This document shows positions 1-12,003 of a DNA stretch of 64,000 bases, one piece after another (position 1 is the stretch's first letter; each line of letters begins with the position of its first letter). A model generated the notes under the pieces. It was not told the DNA's origin and searched no databases. It worked only from the letters and a program-made list of their open reading frames with translations. The position numbers and the translations under genes are program-made. The stretch covers positions 187,001 to 251,000 of the forward strand of contig BDSI01000015.1 in the NCBI GenBank assembly GCA_003117195.1, read 5' to 3'. The stretch is from Eudorina sp. 2006-703-Eu-15 (lineage: Eukaryota > Chlorophyta > Chlorophyceae > Chlamydomonadales > Volvocaceae).

Positions 1-818
1 CGCAGCCGCGTCGATGTTCGTCTGGTTTCCTCTTCACGGGTGCAATCTCACTCGTATGCTTCACGTCCCTCCCCCTGCAGCGTCGCTGAGCTCGTGTCGC
101 CTTTTCCATGCGAACACTGAAGGCCGGTGCTCGGAAGGCCGCCAGAATCCGCATCGCCAACCTGCACCTACACCGCCCGCCAAGCATATTCGTGACCGCC
201 GCCTTGGTTGCGCCTGCTAAGTGCTAACCACAGCAGATGTCGAAGTGCCCGGCGCCCATTCGGGTTTGCCTGTCGACTAGAGACGCTCGCACTGCCTGGG
301 AGGCCCGTGCCAAGTCTCCATCGACCCGCAATGACCATGTTGCCACTCCAGGACGGCACAACAACCGCCGCCGGTCCGCACCTTGTCTCACACCCGCGTG
401 CGCGTGATGCGCGCGCCCCTCATCGTGCCCCTCACCTCACCGGACCTCGCATCTCCTGCGATTTCCGCTGCGCTGACCGCTGAGCCAGGCTCCAGCTGGG
501 TCCCATTGTCATGGCGACATCCCACCTCAACCCACATTCACCGTCCCGACACACCGCAGGGTCACGGCTGTCCATGTCACCCTCACCTCCACTACCACCA
601 TCGCCCCTTAGAGCGCCGTTTCCACATCAGTCTCCACAGCTTCTCCGCAGCCTCGGGAGATGAAGAAAAGCACGCAAGCCACCCCACGTGAATCCGCGCC
701 AGCCCCGCTCCGCTCCGTCCGCATCTCCGCAGGTGCTGCCGCATCCTGCGTGCCTCCGAGCCAATGCCCCACCGCGCTCGGGCCACGCCTCCGGTACAAG
801 CAAAGGCAGCTGGTGCGC
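1..818. other. 3' flank of the aminotransferase gene; no gene recognised
   Basis: This stretch lies downstream of the stop codon of the minus-strand aminotransferase. It should hold that gene's 3' UTR and intergenic DNA. The open frames here are short, overlap on both strands and show no family signature or convincing splice-linked continuation. I see no gene in it. Confidence 0.5.
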
Positions 819-3800
819 TTAGTTGACCGGCACCACCCAGCTGAACTTGTCGTCCGTCTTCTCGGTCTGGATGTCCGTGAGGTTAGCGTACATCTCCAGC
901 GCCACCTTGCCTGCCTGCCCCGGCTCCGTGTACTGCTTGCGCTGGCCGCGGTACGTGATGCTGCCCACGGACGACACCACCACGGCCGTGCCCGTGGTGA
1001 AGACCTCATCGGCCTGCAAACGTACGAGAAGCACGGGAGGGAGGCAGGCGACCCAGGTTGAGAGCTCCAGCGTCCACTCCGCGTGCAACGATGCAGCCAA
1101 GCTGCCAGGAAGGGAACCGAGCTGCAAGACAAGGAGCTGAACTGTGAGAATCGTCAGCGCCAAACTGCCCCCTAGACGGTACACATTCGCCATCCGAGCC
1201 GAGGCACTCCAAACCAGCGTTAGAGGGGGTTCCAGGAAGCATTCCAGACCCACAGCAAGCCAAGAACAAACGAGGTCCCGCCCGGCCCAGCCCCTTATTT
1301 GCACACTCAACGGTCCCTCGCACTTCACGCGCTCGCGCGCCCCAATGCCCGCATCCAGACGCACCTCCATGGCCTCGTGGATGGACACGGGCTCCTCATG
1401 CACATCGTAGCCCCGGCTGCGGGCCAGCTCCACAATGGAGCGCCGGGTGACGCCCGGCAGGATGGTGCCCTGAATGAGAGGGCATGCAGGCAGGCACGGA
1501 GGCAGGCAGAACGAAGGGCGGATGGCGCGGATAGGGCATGGATGAAAGGGGCGGACGAGGCGTGGATGAGGGGGCATGGAGGAAGGGTGGATGGGACAGG
1601 GCGAAGGCGGGTCAGCTGCACAGGATGGACGAGGGCGGATGCCGAGGACGATGCCGTTCCATGTCGAGCGGGCGCAGGCGTAAGCGACTGGGTAGGCATG
1701 CGCTGGCGGCCAGAGGGTGGCCCCACGGGTTGAGGCGCTGGTGGCTATGTCAGGCGAGATAACACCGATCCAGGAATACTGCAGCGCCCCTGACAGTGGC
1801 ACCAATGATAGTTCATTGCTCTCACTCGGTCAACCGCCAAGCATCAACGACCGCGCTGACACCAAGCCGCTACTCCCGGAAAAGAGGAGAGCGGACGGCC
1901 GCATGGACCCACCTGCAGCGGCGGTGTCTTTATCGTGCGGCCCTTGACCACAAAGATGTTGCAAGAAGACACCTCCTCGAGGTACGTGTCGGTCTTCGCG
2001 TCAAGGTAGATCTGCGTGTCGATGCGGGTGACGTCCCTTATGTTTTCATGACCCGGAGCCGTTGCTGAGACTCGCATTCGCGTCCCATGAGTTATTCATC
2101 AGGCTCGGCAATACAAGGGAGCAGCTGCGGCCGAACGGATGCGGAGAAGCGGATCAGCCCAAGAGGCAGCCCGTCTTGAGTCCCTGTACACTCATGCGCC
2201 CGTTTCCGACAGCCCAATAGACGAGCACGGAAGGGGCTGGTCACGCTCCTGCACAGTCCGACATCATGATAAGTCGACTTGATCACGTCTTAATACGGCA
2301 TTCCATTGATCACGCCGATCACCGCCGCATTGCCCACCCGGCAAGACCCGCGCCATGTGTTGCATCGTCTGTCTCTCCAATCTCAAGTCCAGTTCCACTC
2401 CTACCTCAACAAACAATAACGGAGGAACAGCCGCCGGGCCCCCTGGAGTCCTCCGCACCCGACACCCCACCCACCCACCCACCACGTCCGCGAAACCGTT
2501 CTTCTTGGCCTCCAGCTGTGTCACCAGCACCTGGACACACAAATTGACAGACAGGCAGACAGACACACTGCTCATTCTTTATACACAGAAAGGTAGGTAG
2601 GTAGGTAGGCAGGTGGGTAGGTAGGTAGGGTGGCCGTCGACGGGTTACGCAACGTGACTCCACACATCTTCCTGACAGCAGTTGAGGGCGAGCACCAACG
2701 TGCAGGCAGCGCCGACGCGTTGCAGTGACGAAAGCATTGCTATGCCTGTCCGTCCGCCCGCCCGGCCCCCTGCTCGACTGAGCTGGCCTCCGGAGGCTCC
2801 GCGTTCGCCGGCAGGGGCTCCAGGCCTGTAATTCAAGGCACCCCTGGTCCTAGCCCGCGCTCAGGATATAGCAACCTGCCATCATCGCTGCTGCGGTGCA
2901 GTCCCTTCCCTTCACTGTGAACTCCAAGCCAACTGTCCCTGTATACGTCATGCACATGCTCAGACACCAGACACCACGCGATTGCCTGTTCAGGCTTAGA
3001 CAGCCGTATCAATTGTCAGCCGTGTCGATTTTGAGCCGGCTTGGTGCGCCTGTCACTGCGTCTCCACTCATGTCGACTGATTACTTTCCATTTCCCGTTT
3101 CGACCCTCCTCCTCCCCGTCCTTCCCTCCGTCCGGCCCCACCGGTGAGTAGTTGCCCGCCGCCTTGGTGCCTCCCATGCCGCCAGGAGCCGCCCGGTGGA
3201 AGCGCTCCTCCACAATCAGGTCGATAGGCGTCAGCTGACCGCCCTGCAGGTGCGGTGCCCCGACGTTCGTGGACCCGTCAGTAGCTTCTCATGACTTATG
3301 TAATTAGAAAAAGCCGGTATTGAAGATGGGGGGAGAGGCAAGAGATTGTGCGCGCATGCGCAAGCGCGACGAGTCAAAGCCGCAAACAACGGACCTTGAA
3401 GTAGGCGCCCACAGCCGCCGCGAAAATGGTGAAGGTGTATGACGGGGCAGGACCCAGGCCCAGAATGGGGCCAGTGCCTAGCAGCAAAGGCCGCAGGTAC
3501 AGCGAGCCTTTGCCGATCGGCGGGACCTGCGCGGCCACATCACCCGGCCAGATGCGTCAGTCAGAGGGCGGGCCCCCCACGCGCCCCAACAAGGCACACA
3601 AGATCGCAGCAGGGAGGTGGCTGCCGAGTTTATGTGTCAATCAGCCTCCGAGGCAGTGGAGGCGAAGACCCATTTGCGCGCAGCGTAGACACAGGTCCCA
3701 GCCGAACGCGAGGACGACTTTGTCAAGCTCTAAACGCACGCAAGAGCGTTATGGCATTGCATGAAATTTGGTATCCAAACTGTCGCATAAGCTATGAAGC

Positions 3801-4549
3801 CCCATAATGACTCATACTGACGTTATATCGATTGCCTCTGAACATGCGCAGAAACCCAAATCAGCCGATCTGATAGTTTGGGTCGCCCTGCTGAGTTCAT
3901 GCCCTTCCAGACAGCGTCTGGCGGATCCCGTGTCTTACATAGTCCAAGTTCGAGGCCACGGTGGCTTTGACGGCCTCCACAAACTGATCCTCCGGCACAG
4001 CTGGCATGCTCATACGCGCCGCTCCCGCCTTGAAGCGCGCCGCATTCTGGTCGGGCCGGAACAGGACCACGCGACCCTTGGCACTCTCCTGCGCCTTCAT
4101 GCCCTCAAAGATGGCCTGGCCATAGTTGAGGACCTGGGCGCTGGGCATGACGGACATGGGGCCGTACGGCAGCAGCTTGCCCTGGTCCCACCCCTTCTCC
4201 GGCGTCCACTCAGCCACGTACATGGTCTGTGAGGGCAAGCGCGTCCAGCGTGGCAATAAGGGTGCCCCAAGTTTAGGACTTATCATAGACGTGGACGAGG
4301 GATGCCCAACACGGGGCCGTGCGGACTCACCCCAGCAACATCCTTCAGGCCAAAGCCTAGGCTGTCCCAGTCAATGTTAGCCTTAGACCTGCAGTGCAAG
4401 GTCCACAGCGCCCGTCGGTGAAGAGGCGCCGATGGAAATACCGACAACAACCATAAGCGTACCGCCGTTCCCCCGCAACAGCAGCCGCCGCCGCAACGGT
4501 GTGTAGCCGTGTCCTCGGCACAGCCGAAGGGCAACAGCGCCGTAGGCAT
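819..4549 (-). CDS. BCAT: Branched-chain amino acid aminotransferase, plastid-type, 8 exons
   Basis: This PLP enzyme transfers the amino group between Leu/Ile/Val and 2-oxoglutarate, the last step of branched-chain amino acid synthesis. Spliced exons (minus strand): 4549-4331, 4226-3939, 3526-3395, 3243-3142, 2530-2483, 2011-1913, 1469-1365, 1013-819, all GT-AG and in frame, giving about 395 aa. Family motifs run in order: [47 protein letters not shown], the PLP-lysine segment [11 protein letters not shown] (Lys about residue 240), [27 protein letters not shown], and [13 protein letters not shown]. The ATG at 4549 gives an Ala/Arg/Cys-rich leader of about 55 residues that could be a plastid transit peptide. 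An upstream 5' exon cannot be excluded, so the N terminus is uncertain. It is followed on the same strand by the dynamin gene. Confidence 0.93.
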
Positions 4550-5428
4550 CTGCAAGCAAGTGCAACATCAAGCTTTTGCGGCGGCTGAGAACCGATTACA
4601 CAGACCTGGCACAGCCGCAAAAGTGCCAATTTTAAGCCATGCATAAGGATGATTTGTAACATGCTGTAAGCGATCCAAACTTACTGCGCCCGAGACTGCA
4701 AGAGAGGCCGGTTGGACATCTGCACCGGGGCCGCAAAGCGTGAAAACAACCTGTAAATCTATGACAAAATCACTCGTTGTTATTAATGCGGTCGCACCGT
4801 TGAAAACAGGGATTTCCAAAGTAGAACTCCTGTTTGCATACGGCTTGAAGCGACGCCCCTTGTTGTGGGGTTCGCGGTTGTGCAACACAATCCTGCCCTA
4901 GAGTATAAAGTGCATACACACGAATAGGTTCGTGCGTCCGATAAAACTCCAGTTAGCTGCCGTAAACTCCCGAGGCCCAGCAGTAGGGTCATGGACGTTC
5001 GCTCAGCTGCGCAACGGCTCATACGCAGGACGCATCCAATTGGCTGAATATCCAATTGCGACTTGTGAGGGGTACTATCTTACAACTGCAAGAAGCGCGA
5101 CTCAGCGCAGAAGCTACGACTTATAAAAGCTCGCTTCTTTTCAGCAGCTGTTTGTCATGTAAATGCGCTGGAAAGCCACAAGAATACCTGCCTAAATCGT
5201 CCAAAGGATCACACAAAATTGGACGGACCGTTCACTGCAACCGTTCGAAAAGCCCTACGTCACACCAAACTACTACATAACAGCTCCACACTGCAAGACA
5301 GAGACCAACGGAAATATTACCGCGTTCCTAAAACATCTTCCCGCTATATGCTGCCCTCAGTACTTCGGTAGGTGGCAAGTCCAAACCGTCCGCCACGTCG
5401 ACCGTTACGTCGTGCCTTGCGGGAAAGT
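4550..5428. other. Spacer between dynamin 3' end and aminotransferase 5' end
   Basis: The two genes lie head-to-tail on the minus strand. This 0.9-kb spacer should contain the aminotransferase promoter and 5' UTR and the dynamin 3' UTR. On the minus strand several TGTAA motifs (the green-algal polyadenylation signal) occur, for example near 5090. No further gene is seen. Confidence 0.4.
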
Positions 5429-8400
5429 CTACATGAACGCGGAAATCTCATTGGATGCCCGCTGCAGCAGCGTGAGCCGCTTCTTGATGCTCTCGCGCTG
5501 CTCGGCGATTTCCTCGCTCTCGTTTATCAAACGCCGCAGTTGCGGCTCCTCCTTGCCCGCCAGGTCCTCCTGAAGCGCCGTCAGCAGACCACCCTTCGCG
5601 GGCACCACCTGTGGGGGATGCGAGGTCAAAGCCGAGGCGACATCTCCTAATCCCATGTCCTTACCCTCGGGCAATATCTCCGAGAATATTTCTGGCTGGC
5701 TTCAGCCCGCAAAGCAATCTAAGGACAGCTCGAGGTCGTCCGGGCCAGTGTTTTCGCAGGCGGGTAGACATGCGCATTGCACCTCCCCTGCCCCATCCAC
5801 TAGTTACTTGCTTCACCGCGGCGGATGCGACAGCGTTGGGACAGCGCATGGGGACAGGCCACTCCCATCCGTGACTACTGGTCAGTGGCCCGCTCACCAT
5901 GCAGTGCACGATGGCCTTGGGCACGGTGGCCAACATCTGCCCCTTCACGATCTGCAGGTACGCCGATACGTGGTCGCTGATCTTCTGCATGTGCGCGTCC
6001 GCCACCGGCAAGTTGTCGTACCGCTTCTCGAACCTGTGCAGTAACATGCAAGCAGGCAGCGCCCGAAGTTTGGGCAAGACTGCATAACAGGCACGCAACG
6101 GGGTCCAACACGGTTCGCCCTCCGCGGTCTACCTAGTCAGGCCCTGCTTCGCGATGTTCACTGGCTGCTCGCTTTGCTAGCTATGCCGTTCACTGGCACT
6201 CTATTCGCGGCCCATGTGACGCCGGCTCCGAGACCGTCGGTTCACCATGCCCCAGCACCAACACTCTGATTAAAGCAGCACAATCTCAACCCCGCCCCCC
6301 CTGCTGAAGTCCCGCCCTCCCTAACCCAGACGCCAACTCACAGGTTCTCCCCTGCCAGCGTGAAGAAGGCGGGCCGTGGCCGGGACGGGTCGTACGCATA
6401 GCTCTCCGCCGCCACGATCTCACGGAAGAAGCTGGCCGACAAATACGACGCCTCCATGTCCACAAGCGTCCGTACCATGGTGTCTGTGTCCTTGCGCAGG
6501 CGCTCTGCAGACAGGCCGTCGGCGGACATCGTGCCGCGCCATATGAACACCGTGTGGACAACGCTAAGAATTCCAGTGGCTGGGAAGAAGAGTGCGTCCG
6601 GACTTTGGAAACGGTGAAGGCACGAGGCCTCCTCGCTTACGTCGTCACCAATAATGGCCCTTGACCCACGAACACTTCGCATGCCGGCGGTGCAAATCGG
6701 CTTGCGCAACTGTATTATCGCTTACCCAGTGTGCTCGCTGCGTGGTTGATAATCTCCGACTTGAGTTGGAAGAAGCGCTGCAGGTCGCGGCACTCCGGCG
6801 TGTTGACAGCAAGGGTGACGATCGACTTGAGGATTTGGTGCACCTGCGAACATGGACAGTGCGGCCAACCAGCAATCACATGTCGGCCAGGTCGCCGGCT
6901 TGCATCGCTGAACACTGAGCAAGCCCGCATCCCTCAATCCAACCACAATGCAAACATAGTAAGGCAGCTGGCTTGGAAGCCCTTGAACGCATTGCAAGCG
7001 CAAGGGAGCCATATTGGGCGCTATTGCTACAACGCGGGAGGGTACGCAGAAGCGCAGCCTAACTAGCATTTGGATGCAGTTGGGCAGGTTTCACCGCTTA
7101 GCACCACCCCACGCACGCACCAGCTCGACCGCGTTGAAGGCCGGGTCGCGCAGCAGCTGCAGCCCGTCCTCGATGAGGCGGCGGTAGCCGTTCTCGGGCG
7201 CGATGATGTGCGGCTGGTAGCCGTCGGCCTCGTTGACCACCATCTGAACGTTCTTGAGCGTCAGGATCCGCTGGAAAGGCAGCTTGTTGATGGCCTCCTT
7301 CAGCTTAATCTCAAACACGTCCAAGATCTTCTCGCCGCCTGCAGCATGCATCGCATGAACGAACCCGCGTCTTGGATCGGCGTGTCTAGCATTGTTGGAT
7401 CGGCGCACGTTACTGCCCTCGCTGCAGCATTGCGCGGCCATGGGTGATACAGCGCGTGCAGCCAGTTGCGAGCCCCAGGCACCCGGTCAACCGCATTCGT
7501 TCGCTTCACGTGCACTCTAGGGCAACCTAGCATCTACGCACGACGCCGTGAGTTTCGACACTTCACATAACGGGGGTTAGAACGCATACGCACTGTAAAA
7601 GATGCAGTACTCGAACGCAACACTGCGCCCTTTCCTATCGGTCGACTGCGCCTTCACACCATTACCCGACATGCACCACGCGGCAATCTTTCCCGTGTGG
7701 CAACGTCTCCAGAAGTCCCCTTACCGTCCTTGCCGCCATCCACGATGCGCTCAAATGCCTTCTCCAACTTCTGGCATAGCTGGAGGGTCATGTGCAGCAT
7801 GCCGCCGCGCGTGTGGCTCACATCGCCACCCATCGCCTGAATGCAGACATACGTTGCAGGACAAACGGTCACAACATACGCAACCGTGCGCGCTGCGGGA
7901 CCGATCTCGCCGTCGCACAGCATGTGAGTGTGAGATGAAACTCGGCGCGAACTGTTGCGCTGTGGAATATGCAACAGAGCCAAAAGGTGCCCTGCCGTAA
8001 GGGTTGCCAGCTTGCCAGGAGCGCAGGAGGCCGTCGCGAACGAGTCCAGGAAGCAGGGATGGAAGGACATCCATCGCAGTGCAGTCCGAGCCCCGTGGGC
8101 CCTCTGATGACGATACCCAGCCACGGCGGCGCCAGGCCGGACCCCCGTCCGTCTTCGCCAGCGATCCGACCCACGCAGCTAATCCATGCTGCCGGTCCAT
8201 GCTTTCTCCGTGCTGTGCGACTGCGTCACCCATCCTCACTTCTGGCCTTGCCCTGTATGACACCAGTCTCCCACCGGCATCATTTCAAACCGCACCACCC
8301 GCCCACCTGCAGCTCCTTCGTCAGCTTCGCAATAGTGGATTCGATGTATGACTGGATGGATGGCAGGCTCTTCATGATCTCGTTGATCAGGTGGTTGGAC

Positions 8401-11400
8401 AGCTTGTCCGCGAGGAAGGTGGTGCCCGTGTTCTGCAGGTCCTGGTACTCGGGCTTGCTCTGAAAGAAGTCTCGCTCGCGGGCGCGCGCGTCCTTCATGG
8501 ACACCTGAGGAAGCACAACCAGATTCAAAGGTGCTCCTGAAAAGGATTGCCCCCGGTTCGACGGCCCTGCTGCCCGAACCTGTCTTTGCTACCCACAGGT
8601 TGTGGCCGCCATGCAGTGTGCCCGAACATCGCCGCTGCATCAAGCGCCATCAGCGTCCAGTGCTGTGGCTACTTAATGAAACAGATGCCGCCGCCGATGA
8701 ACCCTTGTCTCCAAACAGCGACGGCCCTGTCCCACATTCCGGAGGGGTCAGTAGCCATGCAGTACCCACCCGGCTGTTGATGTCAGCCTGGCCGCGGTTC
8801 ACCACCGCCACCCATCCGTGTTTCAGCTTGAGCGTCTTGCCCAGCAGCACATCGCGGCAGTCCGTGCCACGGTCCATGATGTCCACCTTCGTCAGCACAC
8901 CTGGCGGGACGCAGGCCGGCCAGCGCGGATGGGGCAAGCCGAATCCCGGATTTAAGACGACGCCCGCGCCCCACAGCGCCGCCGAAGCCAGCTCGTTTTG
9001 CGATCGGCCACCCAAGCATCATCGCACTATGTTCGACGGCGTTTTGCGAACAGGAGGCGTTCAAACCGGCGAGAGCGGGTGCGTGCCTCACACTTCCTTG
9101 CGCTGCTGGTGAATGCTTGTCATGAGACCGCCTACGCCTGTCCGTTTTGCCAGTCTGTGCAGAGCTGCTAAGCCCATCGTATGTGCTACTAATCACACGA
9201 TAGGGTTTTGCTGGAGGCCTTCCGTGTGGGTTTCCGTCCCTGATTTCTTGTGCTCTCCAACCTGGCCATTGGCAGCCCTAAGCCGTTTCATTTCCAAGCC
9301 CTCCACACCTCCCGAAGCATGCCGTGGCAGAAGACCCACTTGGGCATGCGCGTTCTGTTCTGGCGACAGCCCCGTGTCAGCTCGATAGCCCGTATCCTGA
9401 CACGGAAGCGCGAAAGCCTTGAAACAGGTTCGAATCCAAGTGGGATGCGAGCCGGACAGGCTCCAGCACGCCCTGTCTACCCGAGCCGACCGGGACCGCC
9501 AAGAGTGTTAAACCCAAAATTAACCAACCATCGTCCCAGGAGCCCGTTCTCTTCCCCGTGGATGTCACGTGGATGTCACGCCTACCAATGGTGCGATCGC
9601 CCGCGGGGTCCACGTCGCGCGCCATGCGAAGCGCGTCCGAGGTGGCAAGATCCGCGTTGGCGGGGGTCACGGCCAGGATGATGGCGTTATCCGACTTGAC
9701 GTACTGCCGCGCCATATCGTCCAGCTCCTGCACGATGCTAGGTGGTTGACCGTCGATGGGCACCTTCGTAAGACCTGCCCGGCGGGAGTGGGCCGACAGC
9801 GGCGCCGTGAAGTCAGTATCGGCGAATATAATAGCTAGATTGGGCCATAGGAGCTGCACAGGTTGGCTCGACCAGCCCCGCTTCAACGCCGTCGATATTG
9901 TGGGATCGTTCGTGCCTAATGGTAATTATCGCTGCGCGCAAGGGGGTGTCATGGGGTCTGCTTGTGAGATATTAGTGCTGGGATTCCGTTGCGGTTGGCG
10001 AATAGGGCGTCGATAAATGGAGACTGCTGTGCTTGCTGTGCCCTGAACGCAACGCAGCAAGTGGTGCACGATGTGGGTCAAGAGTCGTATCGGGAGCACA
10101 ACCCTGAGGAAAACGTTCCGAACAGAGCCGCGTTCGACGCCCCAAGACATCTTTGGCGTCCATTTCGAACGGCTGTGTCGACCGAACTTCTCTGTGACCT
10201 CACTCGCCGCCATAAACCTCCACGTTCTGGACGCGCCGATGGAGGATGGCGCTGGACCACAGTCGACGTCGGCCATCGCGGGCAACGACACTGCTCTGAC
10301 GTTCGTTTTGCCAACCCGCGCTGCATGGTGGTTAGCGAGAATACTCACCCGACCCCAAAAGCGCTGCGTGGTGCAATTTTGGGTAATGCGCGCGTCGATG
10401 GCTGCATGTGAGGCTGAGGGCCAGGCGCCTAAGCACCCGGTCGGGACATCGGCTTCCCAAGCACCAGCGGCATGCACCTCGCTGTAACATAACCTGCGAA
10501 GGTTTTCGGTCGATGCCCCTGACGCACACTGACGACGTCGCCGCCATCGTGTCGTCGCAGATGGGGTGTGGTTGGGGTTGGCCGACCCGATTGTAGGGTC
10601 TTCGCCAGCCCTTAACCCAACGTCCCAACCACTGCCGATTTCGACATTCGGTGACCGCCACACCCATGTTTATTTCCCCCTTATCACCCGTGCGGTACTG
10701 CGGTGCTGCGGTAACGTACCTGGCATATCGACCAAGGTCAGGTTGGGGACATTGTTTGAATAGATGGTCAGGTAGATGGGATCTGGGGATACGACCTTGT
10801 TGGTGCCGACTTTGTGTAAATGCCGCTCGGTCTCCTCCTCGATCTCCTTGCGAAGTTCCTCTGCATGCACGCCGAGAGCAGCGCTGCACCGTTATAACCC
10901 GAAGTCAGCGCTGGCAGAGCATTCCAAAGTCGGGCAGCAGCCGTGCCCAAACAACGCCAAGAAGCCACTGACGCGGACAAGGGGCGTTCCCAATCCGAGT
11001 CCGCGGCTAGGCTGGAGAGCAGCTCACCGAAATTGAATATCTTCCGGCCTGGCGCGTGGGAGAACTCGCCATACTCCTGGGCGTTCGGGTCGTCGGTCTT
11101 CACGAGCTGGAGGACCAGTGGGCGCCGGGTGACGATACCCGTACCCCGTGGAAGGAAGTCTCTGCCGACCACAGCCTCAAGTACTGACGACTTGCCCGAG
11201 CTCTGCGTTCGCAAACCCGGGCAATGCGTCTGATCCAAACCGACAGCAACGTTAACGTTTCCCGACCATAGCAAAGCCACCCTTCCGGATCAGAGATATG
11301 TCTAATATTGTTTTAGACGACAGAACGCAGACGTTACTTAGTACCCTCTCTCCCAACTGCTCCCAGCTGCTTCCTTGAGAAAGAACCCGCGGAAGAACCC

Positions 11401-11543
11401 CAACGATTGCCTATCACCTGGCCACCAACGACGACGATAGTTGGCAGCTTATTCCACAAAATGCTTTGGGGGCTCAGCGCGTTGTCGCCTAGAGACGTGC
11501 ATATTTGTTGCAGTTTGTTCACGAGACCGATCACCCGCTCCAT
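5429..11543 (-). CDS. DRP1: Dynamin-related GTPase of plant DRP1 type, 12 exons
   Basis: Large GTPase that polymerises on membranes and drives scission. Plant DRP1 proteins act at the cell plate and plasma membrane. Exons (minus strand): 11543-11418, 11202-11028, 10860-10720, 9774-9586, 8900-8770, 8504-8307, 7836-7725, 7338-7121, 6843-6726, 6504-6342, 6033-5898, 5608-5429. All junctions are GT-AG and phase-consistent, giving 628 aa, the usual DRP1 size. GTPase motifs: P-loop GGQSSGKSS spanning the exon 1/2 junction (about 39-48), switch I GIVTRRP (T67), DMPG (145-148), and TKVD (214-217). The stalk contains [20 protein letters not shown]. The C terminus is a GED helix starting [12 protein letters not shown]. 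There is no PH domain and no proline-rich tail, which excludes classical dynamin and DRP2. The gene is transcribed divergently from the gene at 12004. Confidence 0.95.
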
Positions 11544-12003
11544 CCTTCCAGTGTAGCCTTCAGATCAGTGATAATCTAATCAAGAGCAAAATACTTTCCG
11601 CGCCGGGAACGAGAAGGAAGGGTCAGGACCTAAGCGGGGCCATGCGAGGCAGGTCGATTAGGTACAGTGGAAGGCGCGTGGGTGAAAGGCTTCTGTGTGA
11701 TCCAGAAATCAGTTTACAAATCGACTACTGTTCCGGCTGAGCTTCTTCGTGACGAGCAGAAACAATGCCGTACGGCCAGTTTGTAAGCGCGATGGGGAAG
11801 AATTACATTTGGCAACGTCGTCCATACCCATACACAACTTCTTCCTTACTGGGTTTGATGGGTTTTCTGACTAAATAAGCGACCAAATAAGGGGTACTGG
11901 GTTACTTCTGCCTTAAGCGGCAGGACCGAGCTACGTAACTGGCTTATTGGTCTGACAGACTGTTACATTTCTGGTTCTGCTGAGACTTTATTAGGCCAAG
12001 GCA
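11544..12003. promoter_or_regulatory. Probable shared bidirectional promoter region
   Basis: This 460-bp gap separates the start codons of the minus-strand dynamin gene and the plus-strand gene at 12004. It must hold both promoters or 5' UTRs. No clear TATA box or other defined element could be assigned by eye. Confidence 0.45.
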